A program made the position numbers and the translations under genes. A stretch of 35,721 nt of DNA from Anabaenopsis elenkinii CCIBt3563 (GTDB lineage: Bacteria > Cyanobacteriota > Cyanobacteriia > Cyanobacteriales > Nostocaceae). A model generated the notes under the pieces. The model searched no databases. It was not told where the DNA came from and saw only the letters and a list, made by a program, of their open reading frames with translations. The stretch spans positions 4,459,348 through 4,495,068 of the forward strand of contig NZ_CP063311.1 of assembly GCF_015245355.1 (NCBI RefSeq). The letters run 5' to 3'. Of this stretch, positions 19,678 to 29,329 are shown in pieces (position 1 is the stretch's first letter; each line of letters begins with the position of its first letter).

Positions 19678-21948
19678 ATGAGCAGCACACTTGTAAATTC
19701 CACAACTGAACTCCCCCTTCCGGAATGGCTTGACAAATGTTTACGAGAGTCATCAGCATATAGGGGTGATCCCGAAGAACACCAAAAGTATAGTGATGAA
19801 GTTTTGATTGGTAAGGCCTTTGAATTTGCCTATCAACTCCATGAGGGTCAATACCGCAAATCGGGAGAACTATATATTAGTCACCCCGTGGCCGTAGCCG
19901 GATTACTGCGAGATTTAGGTGGCAGTGCTGCCATGATAGCAGCTGGATTTCTTCATGATGTAGTGGAGGATACAGATGTCACAAGTGAAGACATAGAAAA
20001 ACACTTTGGAGCAGAAGTCCGCCAATTAGTAGAAGGTGTCACCAAGCTTTCTAAAATAAACTTCACCAGCAAAACCGAAAGCCAAGCGGAAAACTTCCGG
20101 CGGATGTTTGTAGCTATGGCTAAGGATATTCGGGTAATTGTGGTGAAACTGGCGGACCGTTTGCATAATATGCGAACTTTACAATATATGTCAGAGTCTA
20201 GTCGTCTGCGCACCGCCCAAGAAACTAGAGATATTTTTGCTCCCTTAGCAAATCGCCTGGGGATGTGGCACATCAAATGGGAACTGGAAGATTTATCCTT
20301 TAAATACCTGGAACCAGAAGCCTTTCGGCAAATGCAGGATCATGTTTCCGAAAAACGGACGGCGCGGGAAGAAAAACTGGCTAAAGCTACAGAAATACTG
20401 CGGGAGCGTTTGGAGCAAGCCGGTATTAAATGTCATGATATCAGTGGTCGTCCTAAGCACCTGTATAGCATTTATCAGAAAATGCAAAGGCAGCAAAAAG
20501 AATTTCATGAAATTTATGATTTGGCTGCTCTGCGGATTATTGTCGAGACTAATGAGGAATGTTATCGGGCTTTGGCAGTAGTTCATGATACCTTTCGCCC
20601 TATTCCCTCTCGATTTAAAGATTACATCGGGTTGCCCAAGCCTAACCGTTACCAGTCGTTGCATACTGGAGTGATTGGCCTAACTGGCCGCCCTTTGGAA
20701 ATCCAAATTCGCACTGTGGAAATGCATCATGTGGCTGAATATGGGATTGCGGCCCATTGGAAGTATAAGGAAACAGGTGGTTCTACTAGCCAAATCACCA
20801 GCGCTGATGAAAAGTTTACTTGGTTAAGACATCTGCTAGAATGGCAAAGTGATCTCAAGGACGCTCAAGAATATCTTGATAGCGTCAAAGACAATCTATT
20901 TGAAGATGATGTCTATGTCTTCACCCCTAAGGGGGATGTTATACCTTTGAGTCCAGGTGCAACCTGTATAGATTTTGCCTATCATATTCATACGGAAGTA
21001 GGTAACCACTGTGCCGGAGCTAAGGTAAATGGACGTATGGTACCTTTGTCAACTCCTTTACAAAATGGGGCTATTGTAGAAATTATTACCCAGAAGAACA
21101 GCCATCCTAGTTTGGATTGGTTGAATTTTGCCAGAACTTCAGCAGCCAAGTATCGCATTAAACAATGGTATAAGCGATCGCGCCGGGATGAAAATATGGC
21201 TCGGGGACGGGAACTATTGGAAAAGGAACTGGGTAAAACAGGTTTTGATAACTTGCTCAAATCACAAGCCATGCAAACTGTGGCGGAAAAATGTAATTAT
21301 CACAGCGTCGAAGATTTACTAGCAGGTTTGGGTTACGGTGAAATTACCCTCAATTTAGTTCTCAATCGCTGGCGAGAAGTAGCTAAAGAACAACAACCTG
21401 CTAACGTTATTCCTTTATTTCCCGGTAAAGAAATACCAACCACATCAAAAATTGTCCGCGATACCCCTCCCCTGAATACCCGTCCTTGTGATTCACCCAT
21501 TATTGGCGTAGAGGGATTAGTATATCATCTAGCTGGTTGTTGTACCCCCCTTCCCGGTGAAGCAATTATTGGTGTGGTCACACGGGGTAGAGGAATTTCT
21601 ATCCATCGTCAAGGGTGTAGTAATCTCGAAAGTGTCGAGTTTGAGCGCTTAGTACCCGTTAGTTGGAACTGTGCTGTTGAACATATCAGTCGTCCCCAGA
21701 CTTACCCGGTAAATGTGCAAATCGAAGCCCTTGACCGTGTGGGGGTCTTGAAGGATATTTTATCCCGGTTGAGTGACCAGGGAATTAATGTGCGTCATGC
21801 ACAGGTGAAAACTTCTGTTGATCAACCCGCTTTGATTGATTTAGGAATAGATATACGCGATCGCCTGCAATTAGAGCAAGTGTTTACTCAAATTAAGAAA
21901 ATGAGCGACATTTTAAATATCCGTCGCCTGGGTCAAATTGACGAATAG
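19678..21948 (+). CDS. rel: Bifunctional (p)ppGpp synthetase/hydrolase (RelA/SpoT, long Rel)
   Basis: The enzyme makes and degrades the stringent-response alarmone (p)ppGpp. The 756 residues carry the HD hydrolase domain (YISHPVAVAG near 62; HDVVEDTD from H93), the synthetase domain (RPKHLYSIYQKM; RFKDYIGLPKPNRYQSLHT from R312; EIQIRT), a TGS domain near 410-475 (VYVFTPKGDVIPL), a zinc-finger-like conserved-cysteine segment (HLAGCCTPLPGE) and a C-terminal ACT domain (VQIEALDRVGVLKDILSRLS). RFKD, not EFDD, in the synthetase loop is the mark of bifunctional Rel/SpoT enzymes. All catalytic motifs look intact. It converges with the CNNM-like gene. Confidence 0.96.
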   Translation: MSSTLVNSTTELPLPEWLDKCLRESSAYRGDPEEHQKYSDEVLIGKAFEFAYQLHEGQYRKSGELYISHPVAVAGLLRDLGGSAAMIAAGFLHDVVEDTDVTSEDIEKHFGAEVRQLVEGVTKLSKINFTSKTESQAENFRRMFVAMAKDIRVIVVKLADRLHNMRTLQYMSESSRLRTAQETRDIFAPLANRLGMWHIKWELEDLSFKYLEPEAFRQMQDHVSEKRTAREEKLAKATEILRERLEQAGIKCHDISGRPKHLYSIYQKMQRQQKEFHEIYDLAALRIIVETNEECYRALAVVHDTFRPIPSRFKDYIGLPKPNRYQSLHTGVIGLTGRPLEIQIRTVEMHHVAEYGIAAHWKYKETGGSTSQITSADEKFTWLRHLLEWQSDLKDAQEYLDSVKDNLFEDDVYVFTPKGDVIPLSPGATCIDFAYHIHTEVGNHCAGAKVNGRMVPLSTPLQNGAIVEIITQKNSHPSLDWLNFARTSAAKYRIKQWYKRSRRDENMARGRELLEKELGKTGFDNLLKSQAMQTVAEKCNYHSVEDLLAGLGYGEITLNLVLNRWREVAKEQQPANVIPLFPGKEIPTTSKIVRDTPPLNTRPCDSPIIGVEGLVYHLAGCCTPLPGEAIIGVVTRGRGISIHRQGCSNLESVEFERLVPVSWNCAVEHISRPQTYPVNVQIEALDRVGVLKDILSRLSDQGINVRHAQVKTSVDQPALIDLGIDIRDRLQLEQVFTQIKKMSDILNIRRLGQIDE

Positions 21949-21983
21949 TATTTACTAGGCTGTATCAAATCAGACTATAAAAC

Positions 21984-23030
21984 TTAGCTGGGATGACTAA
22001 CATTAATAGACTGCAACATTTTTTCTCGCTTCTTGCGAGCAATTTCTTGTAAGTCAACGGTTCTATCAGTCTCATCGACAATTTCACCGGTGATGACTTC
22101 TAGTACATCTTCTAAAGTGATCACACCAGCCACATCTCCATATTCATCAACCACCACAGCCAAATGCTCTCGCGCTGCGATGAAACTCTTCATCAGAGTA
22201 TCAGCTCGAATGATTTCGGGAACAAAGTGAACTTTGCGGGCTAAATTGGCAATTTTCTCCTGATTCTTACCTTCAACCATCGCTGTGAGTAAATTCTGTT
22301 TTAAAGCAAATCCAATTACCTGATCAATAGATTCATCAACTACAATAATGCGTGTATGTTGAGAAGCAATAATATCTTTTTTTGCGGCTTCAAGAGTGAG
22401 ATTTCCGCGGATATAAGTTAACATAATCCGGGGTGTCATCAAGTCTGCTGCTGTGAGATCATTTAATCTAAACACCCGTTGAATCATTTCTGCTTCATCG
22501 CTTTCAATAATCCCCTCTTGTTGACCAATATTCGCCAGCAACTTAATTTCAGCCTCATTTGTGGTTGGGCGCTTTTTGGTTTTAAAAAAGGGTGCAGTGA
22601 CATTTTCGATAATCCAAACCAGGGGTGTGAACACTAGAGACAGTCCCGTTACAGGTAAAGCGGTCACCATAGCGATTTGTTCACAATAGCGCTCTCCAAT
22701 TGTCTTGGGAATGATTTCTGCAAACATGATAATCAAAAGGGTAAATATTCCCGAAAATATTCCCAGCCAAGTATCTCCCAAGACTTGACTAGCAATAGTA
22801 CCTGTAATAATACTGCCAACAATGTTAAAAATATTGTTCATGATCACAATTGTGGCAATCGGTCGATTCATATTTTCCCGAATCGCCAACAGTGCAACAG
22901 CGGCTGGATGATTGGACTGTGCTAATTGTATGACTCTCAGGGGAGAAACAGAAAATAACGCTGTTTCTGTAGCAGAACAAAGCCCTGAACCGACAATCAC
23001 AACAAATACAATTATTATTAGCTGCAACAT
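21984..23030 (-). CDS. CNNM/HlyC-CorC family membrane protein (DUF21 + CBS pair)
   Basis: The 348 residues begin with a DUF21/CNNM transmembrane domain (about 1-160: SGLCSATETALFSVSPLRV; FAEIIPKTIGERYCEQ), followed by a CBS pair (about 180-310: DLMTPRIMLTYIRG...; AVVVDEYGDVAGVITLEDVLEVITGEIVDETD). The family is linked to magnesium or other cation homeostasis, with CBS domains sensing Mg-ATP. The C-terminal CorC/HlyC domain present in longer members is absent; length about 350 is a known short form. It is labelled hemolysin in older annotations without evidence of haemolysis. Confidence 0.9.
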   Translation of the reverse strand: MLQLIIIVFVVIVGSGLCSATETALFSVSPLRVIQLAQSNHPAAVALLAIRENMNRPIATIVIMNNIFNIVGSIITGTIASQVLGDTWLGIFSGIFTLLIIMFAEIIPKTIGERYCEQIAMVTALPVTGLSLVFTPLVWIIENVTAPFFKTKKRPTTNEAEIKLLANIGQQEGIIESDEAEMIQRVFRLNDLTAADLMTPRIMLTYIRGNLTLEAAKKDIIASQHTRIIVVDESIDQVIGFALKQNLLTAMVEGKNQEKIANLARKVHFVPEIIRADTLMKSFIAAREHLAVVVDEYGDVAGVITLEDVLEVITGEIVDETDRTVDLQEIARKKREKMLQSINVSHPS

Positions 23031-23238
23031 AAAAGCGAGGGTTGCTCACCCTCCTCGATGATTTTCCGTATTCTTCCCATTATGATAATCAACAAAATTT
23101 AGAGGATACTACCCGCATCAAGTCAAAACAAATTTATCTCCATTTTACAAAATCCACAGAAACACTGCTACTCAAATCAACACTTCTGGGTTTTAAGGTA
23201 TTTTGAGTCAAGATCAATAATAATAGGTTGAGATTCTG

Positions 23239-23955
23239 ATGACACAAATATTTCCTGGAGAGGTATTCGCTAACACTGCCGATTTTGACAACGGTATTCG
23301 CCAACTCTTACCCCGCTATGATGAAATGTTGGGGGTGATTACCGAGTGTCTTCCCACTACAACTCGTCGGATTTTAGAACTAGGTTGCGGTACAGGGGAA
23401 CTAACCCTGAAAATCTTCCAGCGCTGTCCCCATGCGGAAATCACTGCCTTAGATTACTCACCACGAATGTTACAATTCGCTAGGGAGAAAATCACCCATG
23501 CTGGATATCAACAGCGATGGACTGGCATACAAGCAGATTTTGGTGAATGGGCAAATCATCCGGAAAATTTTGATATAAGTAGGGAATTTGATGCCTGTGT
23601 CTCATCTTTGGCAATTCATCATCTCCATGATCACATGAAGCTGAAGTTATTTCAAAGCATTGCTGCTAGTCTTCGCCCTGGAGGTTATTTTGGTAATGCA
23701 GACCCCATATTACCAGAATCGCCGATCTTAGCAGAAGTTTATCAGGCAGCACGAGAAAGATGGGCAGCACAACCAGGAAATACTTTAAGCCAGGTGCGCG
23801 CTAGGCTTGGTAGTAGTACTCAGCAAGGATATTCTAGTCAAGACCAACTCGCTAGTTTAGAGACACATTTGCAAATGCTCACTCAATCTGGATTTAAAAT
23901 AGTAGCAGTCCCTTGGAAATATTACGGTTTAGCTGTGTTTGGCGGCTGGACTTGA
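23239..23955 (+). CDS. Class I SAM-dependent methyltransferase
   Basis: The 238-residue protein has the Rossmann motif I ILELGCGTGELTLKI near 47-61, motif II ITALDYSPRML, and post-motif FDACVSSLAIHHLHDH with LRPGGYFGNADP typical of methyltransferase domain 25/11 proteins. The substrate is not evident; small-molecule methylation is the usual role. It is a single gene, convergent with the BtuF-like gene, 27 bases apart. Confidence 0.88.
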   Translation: MTQIFPGEVFANTADFDNGIRQLLPRYDEMLGVITECLPTTTRRILELGCGTGELTLKIFQRCPHAEITALDYSPRMLQFAREKITHAGYQQRWTGIQADFGEWANHPENFDISREFDACVSSLAIHHLHDHMKLKLFQSIAASLRPGGYFGNADPILPESPILAEVYQAARERWAAQPGNTLSQVRARLGSSTQQGYSSQDQLASLETHLQMLTQSGFKIVAVPWKYYGLAVFGGWT

Positions 23956-23982
23956 ACCAGTTAACCGCATCCGGGTGTGGGT

Positions 23983-24909
23983 CTAAACCACATCCCAGGC
24001 GGTTCCTTTATAGCCATAATCAAAAATTTCTGGGTGTAAAATTTCAGCTAGAATTTCTAAACTATCTGCCAGTCTTGGTCCGGGACGATTGAAAAAAGCA
24101 TTGCCATCAGCAACATAAACTCTACCACTCTGGGCGGCGTGAAGTTTTTCCCAGTCTGGTCGTTGAATAAATAATTGGGCGGCTTGACGAGTCCGATTTA
24201 AATCAAAGCCACAGGGAATAAAAATAATGATCTCTGGATTGTTTCTTAATAGTGCTTCCCAGGGTATGGAAGTAGAAGGCTGACCCGTGATGCTAAATTG
24301 TGACTTACCTCCTGCTAAGTCAACCAATTCGGGAATCCAATTCGCAGCAATCATTAACGGATCTGTCCACTCAATACAGGCTACTCTGGGTAACTCTGTT
24401 AAAGAAAGCCCCTCGAGTTTTCGCTGACAAATCGTCACACGAGCTTCTAGATTTTCCAACAGGTGAACTGAGTCTACACCAAATATATGACTTACTCGCT
24501 CAATATCTTGCCAAACATCCTTAAGAATATGCGGTTTTAAAGAAATAATTGCCGGTGATATGTGGACAAGACTAGCAACTGCTTTTTCTACATCTACCAG
24601 GGTAACTCCACATAAATCACACTGGTCTTGAGTAATAATGTGGGTGGGTTGTAATTTCTCTAAAACATCGGTTTTGATGTCATATATACTTAGGGTTTTT
24701 TGTAATAAATCGTTCAGATCATCATGAATATTACGGCTTTGCCGATGACAATTCCAGCGTGCTTGAGTACAAACCGGGCGAGTTTTGATTTCTGGAGGGT
24801 AGTCACATTCATGCGATCGCCCGACAATGTGATTAGTCAGTCCCAGTGCAGCCAAAATTTCCGTTCCCCCAGGAATTAAAGAAACAATCCTGAAACTACT
24901 ATTGGCCAT
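23983..24909 (-). CDS. Cobalamin/iron-siderophore-type periplasmic-binding-like protein (BtuF-like)
   Basis: The 308 residues show the two-lobed TroA/BtuF fold: FRIVSLIPGGTEILAALGL at the start, VGRSHECDYPPE, PTHIITQDQCDLCGV near 92, a central helix and PEIIIFIPCGFDLNRTR in the second lobe. BtuF and related proteins deliver vitamin B12 to an ABC importer. This one has no signal peptide, and no permease or ATPase is nearby, so it may act in the cytoplasm as a cobalamin-binding protein of unknown purpose. The ATG at 24909 is preceded by GGAGG, which supports the start and thus the lack of a signal. Confidence 0.82.
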   Translation of the reverse strand: MANSSFRIVSLIPGGTEILAALGLTNHIVGRSHECDYPPEIKTRPVCTQARWNCHRQSRNIHDDLNDLLQKTLSIYDIKTDVLEKLQPTHIITQDQCDLCGVTLVDVEKAVASLVHISPAIISLKPHILKDVWQDIERVSHIFGVDSVHLLENLEARVTICQRKLEGLSLTELPRVACIEWTDPLMIAANWIPELVDLAGGKSQFSITGQPSTSIPWEALLRNNPEIIIFIPCGFDLNRTRQAAQLFIQRPDWEKLHAAQSGRVYVADGNAFFNRPGPRLADSLEILAEILHPEIFDYGYKGTAWDVV

Positions 24910-25013
24910 CGGGCTACCTCCAGAACAGCTACCATAATTTTAATTCTGGCAAACTTTAACTGTTGGGGTATCTTTCTTTAGGTGAACACCTGTTTTTTAT
25001 TCATCAAACAAGA

Positions 25014-26087
25014 TCACATAGAAACTATTTCGCGAACTAAAGAAGCTAACTTGTCAGCACTATCAGGAACTGCGAGGGATTTGGCATTTTCTGCCATCCT
25101 GGCTAACTCATGGGGCGATCGCAATAAATGTAAAACTTGAGTTTGCAATATGTGTGCTGTTAACTCCGATTGCCCAAAAGTTAAAGCCGCCCCAGCTTGA
25201 GTAAAGACCTCTGCATTATATGCTTGATGGTTTTCAGCAGCAAAGGGGTAAGGAATCAATATCGCTGGGGTTCCACATACTGCTAATTCTGTTAAACTAC
25301 CTGCTCCCGCCCGACTAATGGCTAAATCTGCTCGTCTTAACAAAGCCGCCATATTGTTGTAAAATGGTAGCCTGATATATTGTGAATGTTGGAGACTATC
25401 AGCCTGGGGGTCTTGCTCACCGGTTAAATGTACCACATAAGCACCGGCATCAAACCACGCCCCAGCCGACTGGCGCACTAACTGATTCACCGCCACTGCC
25501 CCCTGACTGCCACCAAAGACTACAATTAAAGGGACACCATCAGGAATAGGTAAATCCAGTGGTTTATTTAGTCCTGGTTCTAGAAACTCAGAACGTACAG
25601 GAGTACCCACATAAACATTTTTGCAGCCAGGTAAATACTCACTGGCGGAAGCAAACCCTAAGGCCACCGCACTACACCAAGGGCCAAAAAACCGGCTAAC
25701 TTTACCAGGTAAGGCATTAGATTCATGAAAAACTACAGGTAATCCCAGGGAACGGGCTGCAATCACGCTTGGAGCGGCTATATAACCCCCAGTGGTCACC
25801 ACACCTTGAAAATTCCCTTGTTTGAGGATGCGTCTTACCTGCCAAATCCCCCCTATTAGTCGCCCTAAAATCCGAAGTGTGGACAAACCAAATCCTTGCT
25901 GAAACCCCTCAACTGCAATAGTATTCAATAGATACTGTGTGGGCACAAGTTGGGTTTCTAAACGATTGGAGACACCCAACCATTCAATCTCATAATCTGC
26001 TAATTTCTCAGCCAGTGCGATCGCCGGAAACAAGTGTCCACCAGTTCCACTAGCAGCTATTAATAATTTTACCGGTGCGTTTGCCAT
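25014..26087 (-). CDS. murG: MurG, lipid II-forming N-acetylglucosaminyltransferase
   Basis: MurG transfers GlcNAc from UDP-GlcNAc to lipid I on the cytoplasmic face of the membrane, making lipid II. The 357 residues match the usual length. The GT-28 signatures are present: ASGTGGHLFPAIALAEKL near 12-29, GGYIAAPSVIAARSLGLPVV with HESNALPGKVSRFF near 119-133, GGSQGAVAVNQ near 193-203, and SRAGAGSLTELAVCGTPAIL near 259-278. Start ATG at 26087 lies 85 bases from the divergent exported-protein gene, so the two share a short promoter region. Confidence 0.96.
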   Translation of the reverse strand: MANAPVKLLIAASGTGGHLFPAIALAEKLADYEIEWLGVSNRLETQLVPTQYLLNTIAVEGFQQGFGLSTLRILGRLIGGIWQVRRILKQGNFQGVVTTGGYIAAPSVIAARSLGLPVVFHESNALPGKVSRFFGPWCSAVALGFASASEYLPGCKNVYVGTPVRSEFLEPGLNKPLDLPIPDGVPLIVVFGGSQGAVAVNQLVRQSAGAWFDAGAYVVHLTGEQDPQADSLQHSQYIRLPFYNNMAALLRRADLAISRAGAGSLTELAVCGTPAILIPYPFAAENHQAYNAEVFTQAGAALTFGQSELTAHILQTQVLHLLRSPHELARMAENAKSLAVPDSADKLASLVREIVSM

Positions 26088-26172
26088 GAAAACTTTAACG
26101 TTTAACGCCTAGCATATCTGAAGATAAAACAATTTCCTGACTTTCCTACTTAAATCAGCAAACTCTTACCAG

Positions 26173-27087
26173 ATGAATAACATTACCGCTTTATTACTGA
26201 AACCCCAACAGAAATTTCCTCATAGTATGGGGTTAATTATCACACTGCTTTTACTGAGTGTCATCAGTCACTGGCAACCGGCTGCAGCTAGGACACTACA
26301 ACAGGTGCAACCTGTGGAGACTCTTGTCAACAGCGGTGAGATTTCTTTACAAGACAGACTACGCCAATGGCGAACCACCAACCGTTTCTCTCCGGTCACC
26401 TTTGAGGATTCCCCCAACCAGTTGAAAAATCTATTCGCACAACTGGATGCAGCCGCTACCCGTGGTAACATCAAAGAAGTCATGCAACTTTACAGTCCTA
26501 ACTTCAGGAGTACAGATGGACTGAATTACCAATCCTTACAACAATCCTTAATAGCATTCTGGAAACGTTATCCCAGTTTGCGATACAGTACAAGGTTGCA
26601 ATCTTGGCAGGTTGAAGGTAATACCATTGTCGCCGAAACAGTAACTAATATAATTGGTTTATCATCTACCCACAACAACAATTTCACTCTGAATGCCACT
26701 ATTACATCCCGTCAACGGATTCAAGACACAAAAATAGTAGAGCAAGAAATTTTGTCAGAGCGTAGTGTACTTACTTCCGGCGAGGAGCCACCTAAAATCG
26801 ATATTAATTTACCACAGCAAGTAAGATTAGGCCAAACCTATTATTTTGATGCCATTGTCCGAGAACCACTAGGGGATGACCTCTTACTGGGAACCGCAAT
26901 AGAAGAACCTGTCCAAGTCGGTAAATATCTCAATCCCACATCTGTAGATTTGGAACGATTAACATCTGGCGGACTTTTTAAAATCGGGCGCGCCCCAGCT
27001 ATTCCCGGTCATCGTTGGGTATCGGCGGTGATTGTCAGATCTAATGGGACGACAATCATCACTCAACGTCTGCAAGTGGTTAGGTAG
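26173..27087 (+). CDS. Exported protein of unknown function (NTF2-like middle domain)
   Basis: The 304-residue product has a cleavable signal peptide: a basic start, a hydrophobic run GLIITLLLLSVISHW, and a probable cut after PAAA near residue 39. Residues about 78-180 look like an NTF2/SnoaL-like fold (LKNLFAQLDAAATRGNIKEVMQLYSPNF). The last 100 residues are strand-rich. It should be periplasmic or lumenal. The function is not known. It is divergent from murG and converges with the hydrolase gene. Confidence 0.75.
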   Translation: MNNITALLLKPQQKFPHSMGLIITLLLLSVISHWQPAAARTLQQVQPVETLVNSGEISLQDRLRQWRTTNRFSPVTFEDSPNQLKNLFAQLDAAATRGNIKEVMQLYSPNFRSTDGLNYQSLQQSLIAFWKRYPSLRYSTRLQSWQVEGNTIVAETVTNIIGLSSTHNNNFTLNATITSRQRIQDTKIVEQEILSERSVLTSGEEPPKIDINLPQQVRLGQTYYFDAIVREPLGDDLLLGTAIEEPVQVGKYLNPTSVDLERLTSGGLFKIGRAPAIPGHRWVSAVIVRSNGTTIITQRLQVVR

Positions 27088-27130
27088 TTGATGTTTATTG
27101 CCCAACAAGCTTGTTTGTGTGTAGACTCCC

Positions 27131-28768
27131 CTAGCGGGGGAGTTGCAATTTCTCTAGAACATCAGCTGGAATCTCCGTTACTAAACGAATGGGGAATCCT
27201 TGGGTAGAAGCATATTGGGCGTACTCTGGGGTGAGGAAGATTTTATATTCCTCCCCTTGAGGAGTCATTTGTGCCGCAAATGCTAAGGTAATAACTTTTA
27301 TATACCTATGAAGATCAGCAGCTTGCTCACCAACTACCTCAACACCCCCCTGCTCCTCTCTGTTGGCGGTAGAAATTGGATCTTTGATACTACCGTGAGT
27401 TGCTCCCATAATTCCAATCAGCCATTTTGGTGCGGATATTTTGCTAAAACTAATGATTTGTTCTGTTAACGCCGGGGTGACTTGATCGGCTGATGATGCC
27501 AAAATTAGGGTAGGAATTTGGATATTTTCTAACCCAGTCTCACCAAACATCAGGGAAGTTGTGGGGTTAAGAGCGATCGCCTGTTTAATGCGAGGGTCTC
27601 CTAATCTGTAGCGATCTTGTGGTAGAGTTTTGGCAACACACTGCAAACCCTCCCCGAAATTAACAGTAGTATCTAGGAATTGAGCACAACGTTCTCTTAA
27701 AAAATCTACTTGTAATTCTCCCCCAGCAATAGACATCGCTGTCCCACCCCCAAAAGAATGACCGATGACCATAGCCTTATTGGTTGTTAACTTACCTTGT
27801 AGGGGGTGTCCTTCTTGTTGGTTGAACTCGGCTAACTGGTCTAAAATAAAACTGATATCTTTAGGGCGTTCCAAAAATTCCTGGGGTTTCATTAGCAATG
27901 CTAGACCGCCCTGTATTGGATGTATTCGGTAATCTTGATTGCTACCAATATGTTCCAGGGCTGCTACTACATATCCATGAGATGCTAAATGTTCTGCTAT
28001 GTAGCGCATATCTGTGCGATCAGAGGAATAACCATGTGATAAAATCACCACAGGTTTGGCAGATATGGCAGCATTTGACCAGTAAATGTCAACAGGAACA
28101 AGACGTTGGCGTTGTTCATCCTTTAATCTGGGTAAGTTGATTACCTGTACTTTCCCAGTTCCGACTTCCCCTGGATCAAAGGGTAAATTCAGTTCTGTAG
28201 GCTTTGCAGCCAGTTGGGGAGTGATGGCTTGTATAAACTCGTTGCTTTGCTGATAGGACAGGTTAAAGCTCCCAAAAACCCTAGGTACTTCCGCTACATT
28301 AATTACAAGGTTTTGACTGGGGTAGTTTTGGATAAAGCTAATCACAGAAAGTCCTTCTGAAGTTTTAGAACCATGTACCAGCGCAGTTCTCAGGGCTTGC
28401 ATTCCCGCCTCATCCTTGCGGAATGTGAGTTTAGAGAAGTCTTGGAGAATAGTACTACCAACCGGAGTATATAAGAGTCTACTTAAACTCACAAAATTTA
28501 CAGGAATTTTCTTGCGGAGGATTTCTAAAAATTTTTGCTGCTCTTGCGGGGGAAATTTCTGCGTATAAACTTGATATTGCCGAGGTACTATTCCTGTTTT
28601 AGCAATTTTTTGCAAATCTTCAACTGATATTGATTCTTCTAAAATACCATAACGCAAAATAACATTTTCTGCTGCCTTTACCGGTTTGATCCTCAGCAAT
28701 AAATATGTGCTCATTATAGTAATTAATAAAAAGATATTTATTGTAATCTTTGGTAATGTATATCGCAT
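27131..28768 (-). CDS. Exported alpha/beta hydrolase with DUF1400 N-terminal domain
   Basis: The 545 residues begin with a signal or anchor segment (ITINIFLLITIMSTYLLL). A DUF1400-type domain follows (about 33-200: RYGILEESISVEDLQKIAKTG; LLYTPVGSTILQDF), then an alpha/beta hydrolase. The nucleophile is S338 in VIGHSFGGGTA, and the oxyanion region is VILSHGYSS. The catalytic acid is probably in ILASSADQVTP and the histidine in MGATHGSI. Such proteins resemble platelet-activating-factor acetylhydrolases; the substrate, probably a lipid or ester in the periplasm, is unknown. Confidence 0.85.
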   Translation of the reverse strand: MRYTLPKITINIFLLITIMSTYLLLRIKPVKAAENVILRYGILEESISVEDLQKIAKTGIVPRQYQVYTQKFPPQEQQKFLEILRKKIPVNFVSLSRLLYTPVGSTILQDFSKLTFRKDEAGMQALRTALVHGSKTSEGLSVISFIQNYPSQNLVINVAEVPRVFGSFNLSYQQSNEFIQAITPQLAAKPTELNLPFDPGEVGTGKVQVINLPRLKDEQRQRLVPVDIYWSNAAISAKPVVILSHGYSSDRTDMRYIAEHLASHGYVVAALEHIGSNQDYRIHPIQGGLALLMKPQEFLERPKDISFILDQLAEFNQQEGHPLQGKLTTNKAMVIGHSFGGGTAMSIAGGELQVDFLRERCAQFLDTTVNFGEGLQCVAKTLPQDRYRLGDPRIKQAIALNPTTSLMFGETGLENIQIPTLILASSADQVTPALTEQIISFSKISAPKWLIGIMGATHGSIKDPISTANREEQGGVEVVGEQAADLHRYIKVITLAFAAQMTPQGEEYKIFLTPEYAQYASTQGFPIRLVTEIPADVLEKLQLPR

Positions 28769-29329
28769 AATTTGACCCCGAAAAACATTTTGATTTATGA
28801 GGGATAACCTTTTGAACCAGTTAAAGCCTTTTTGCTAATTTTACCATGAATAGTCATATAATTACCGGCTGAGATTTCAAGTAATTCCATACCTAACCTA
28901 CCCTACAGGCTCATGTCAAAATCGGCGATAAGCGATCGCCTATTCAGCATTTAAGCTTTTGAGAATTTTCTCAGCTAAAAATTTTGATAAAACTCTACTA
29001 TATTTGAAACAATCATTCCTTACAAGCCAGATCAGCGATAGCGCCAGCGGTGCTGCACTGAGCATATCTTCTATTTCATATTACCATGATCTCACTTTCA
29101 ACAGTATTTATTAATATCAAGTGATATTCCAATTATACTGGTGTAAAGAATTACTAAATATCAGATTTCCAGGGAATCCCTGCATAAACCATCCTATGGT
29201 TTGGGGGTTAGTCGTGGCTGTGGGTAAGGATAGTAATTTTTCTATGCCACCAATAGTTATTAACAAATTATTAAAAACTTTAATAGTATGAGATGATAAT
29301 TAAATTAAGTATTATTGATTAGATATCCG
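28769..29329. promoter_or_regulatory. Intergenic region upstream of ndhD
   Basis: About 560 bases contain no gene that I can support. It holds promoters for the divergent hydrolase and ndhD genes. Structures seen: a HIP1-containing hairpin GGCGAT...ATCGCC (about 28924-28940), a 13-bp palindrome CAGGGAATCCCTG (29170-29182) and directly after it AAACCAT CCT ATGGTTT (29186-29202). The two adjacent small hairpins lie about 130 bases before ndhD and may mark a leader structure. Confidence 0.5.

Noticed and set aside
23941..23990. tRNA-like end near GGACTTGAACCAG
   Set aside because: It is the coding end of the methyltransferase plus spacer; no cloverleaf can be drawn.
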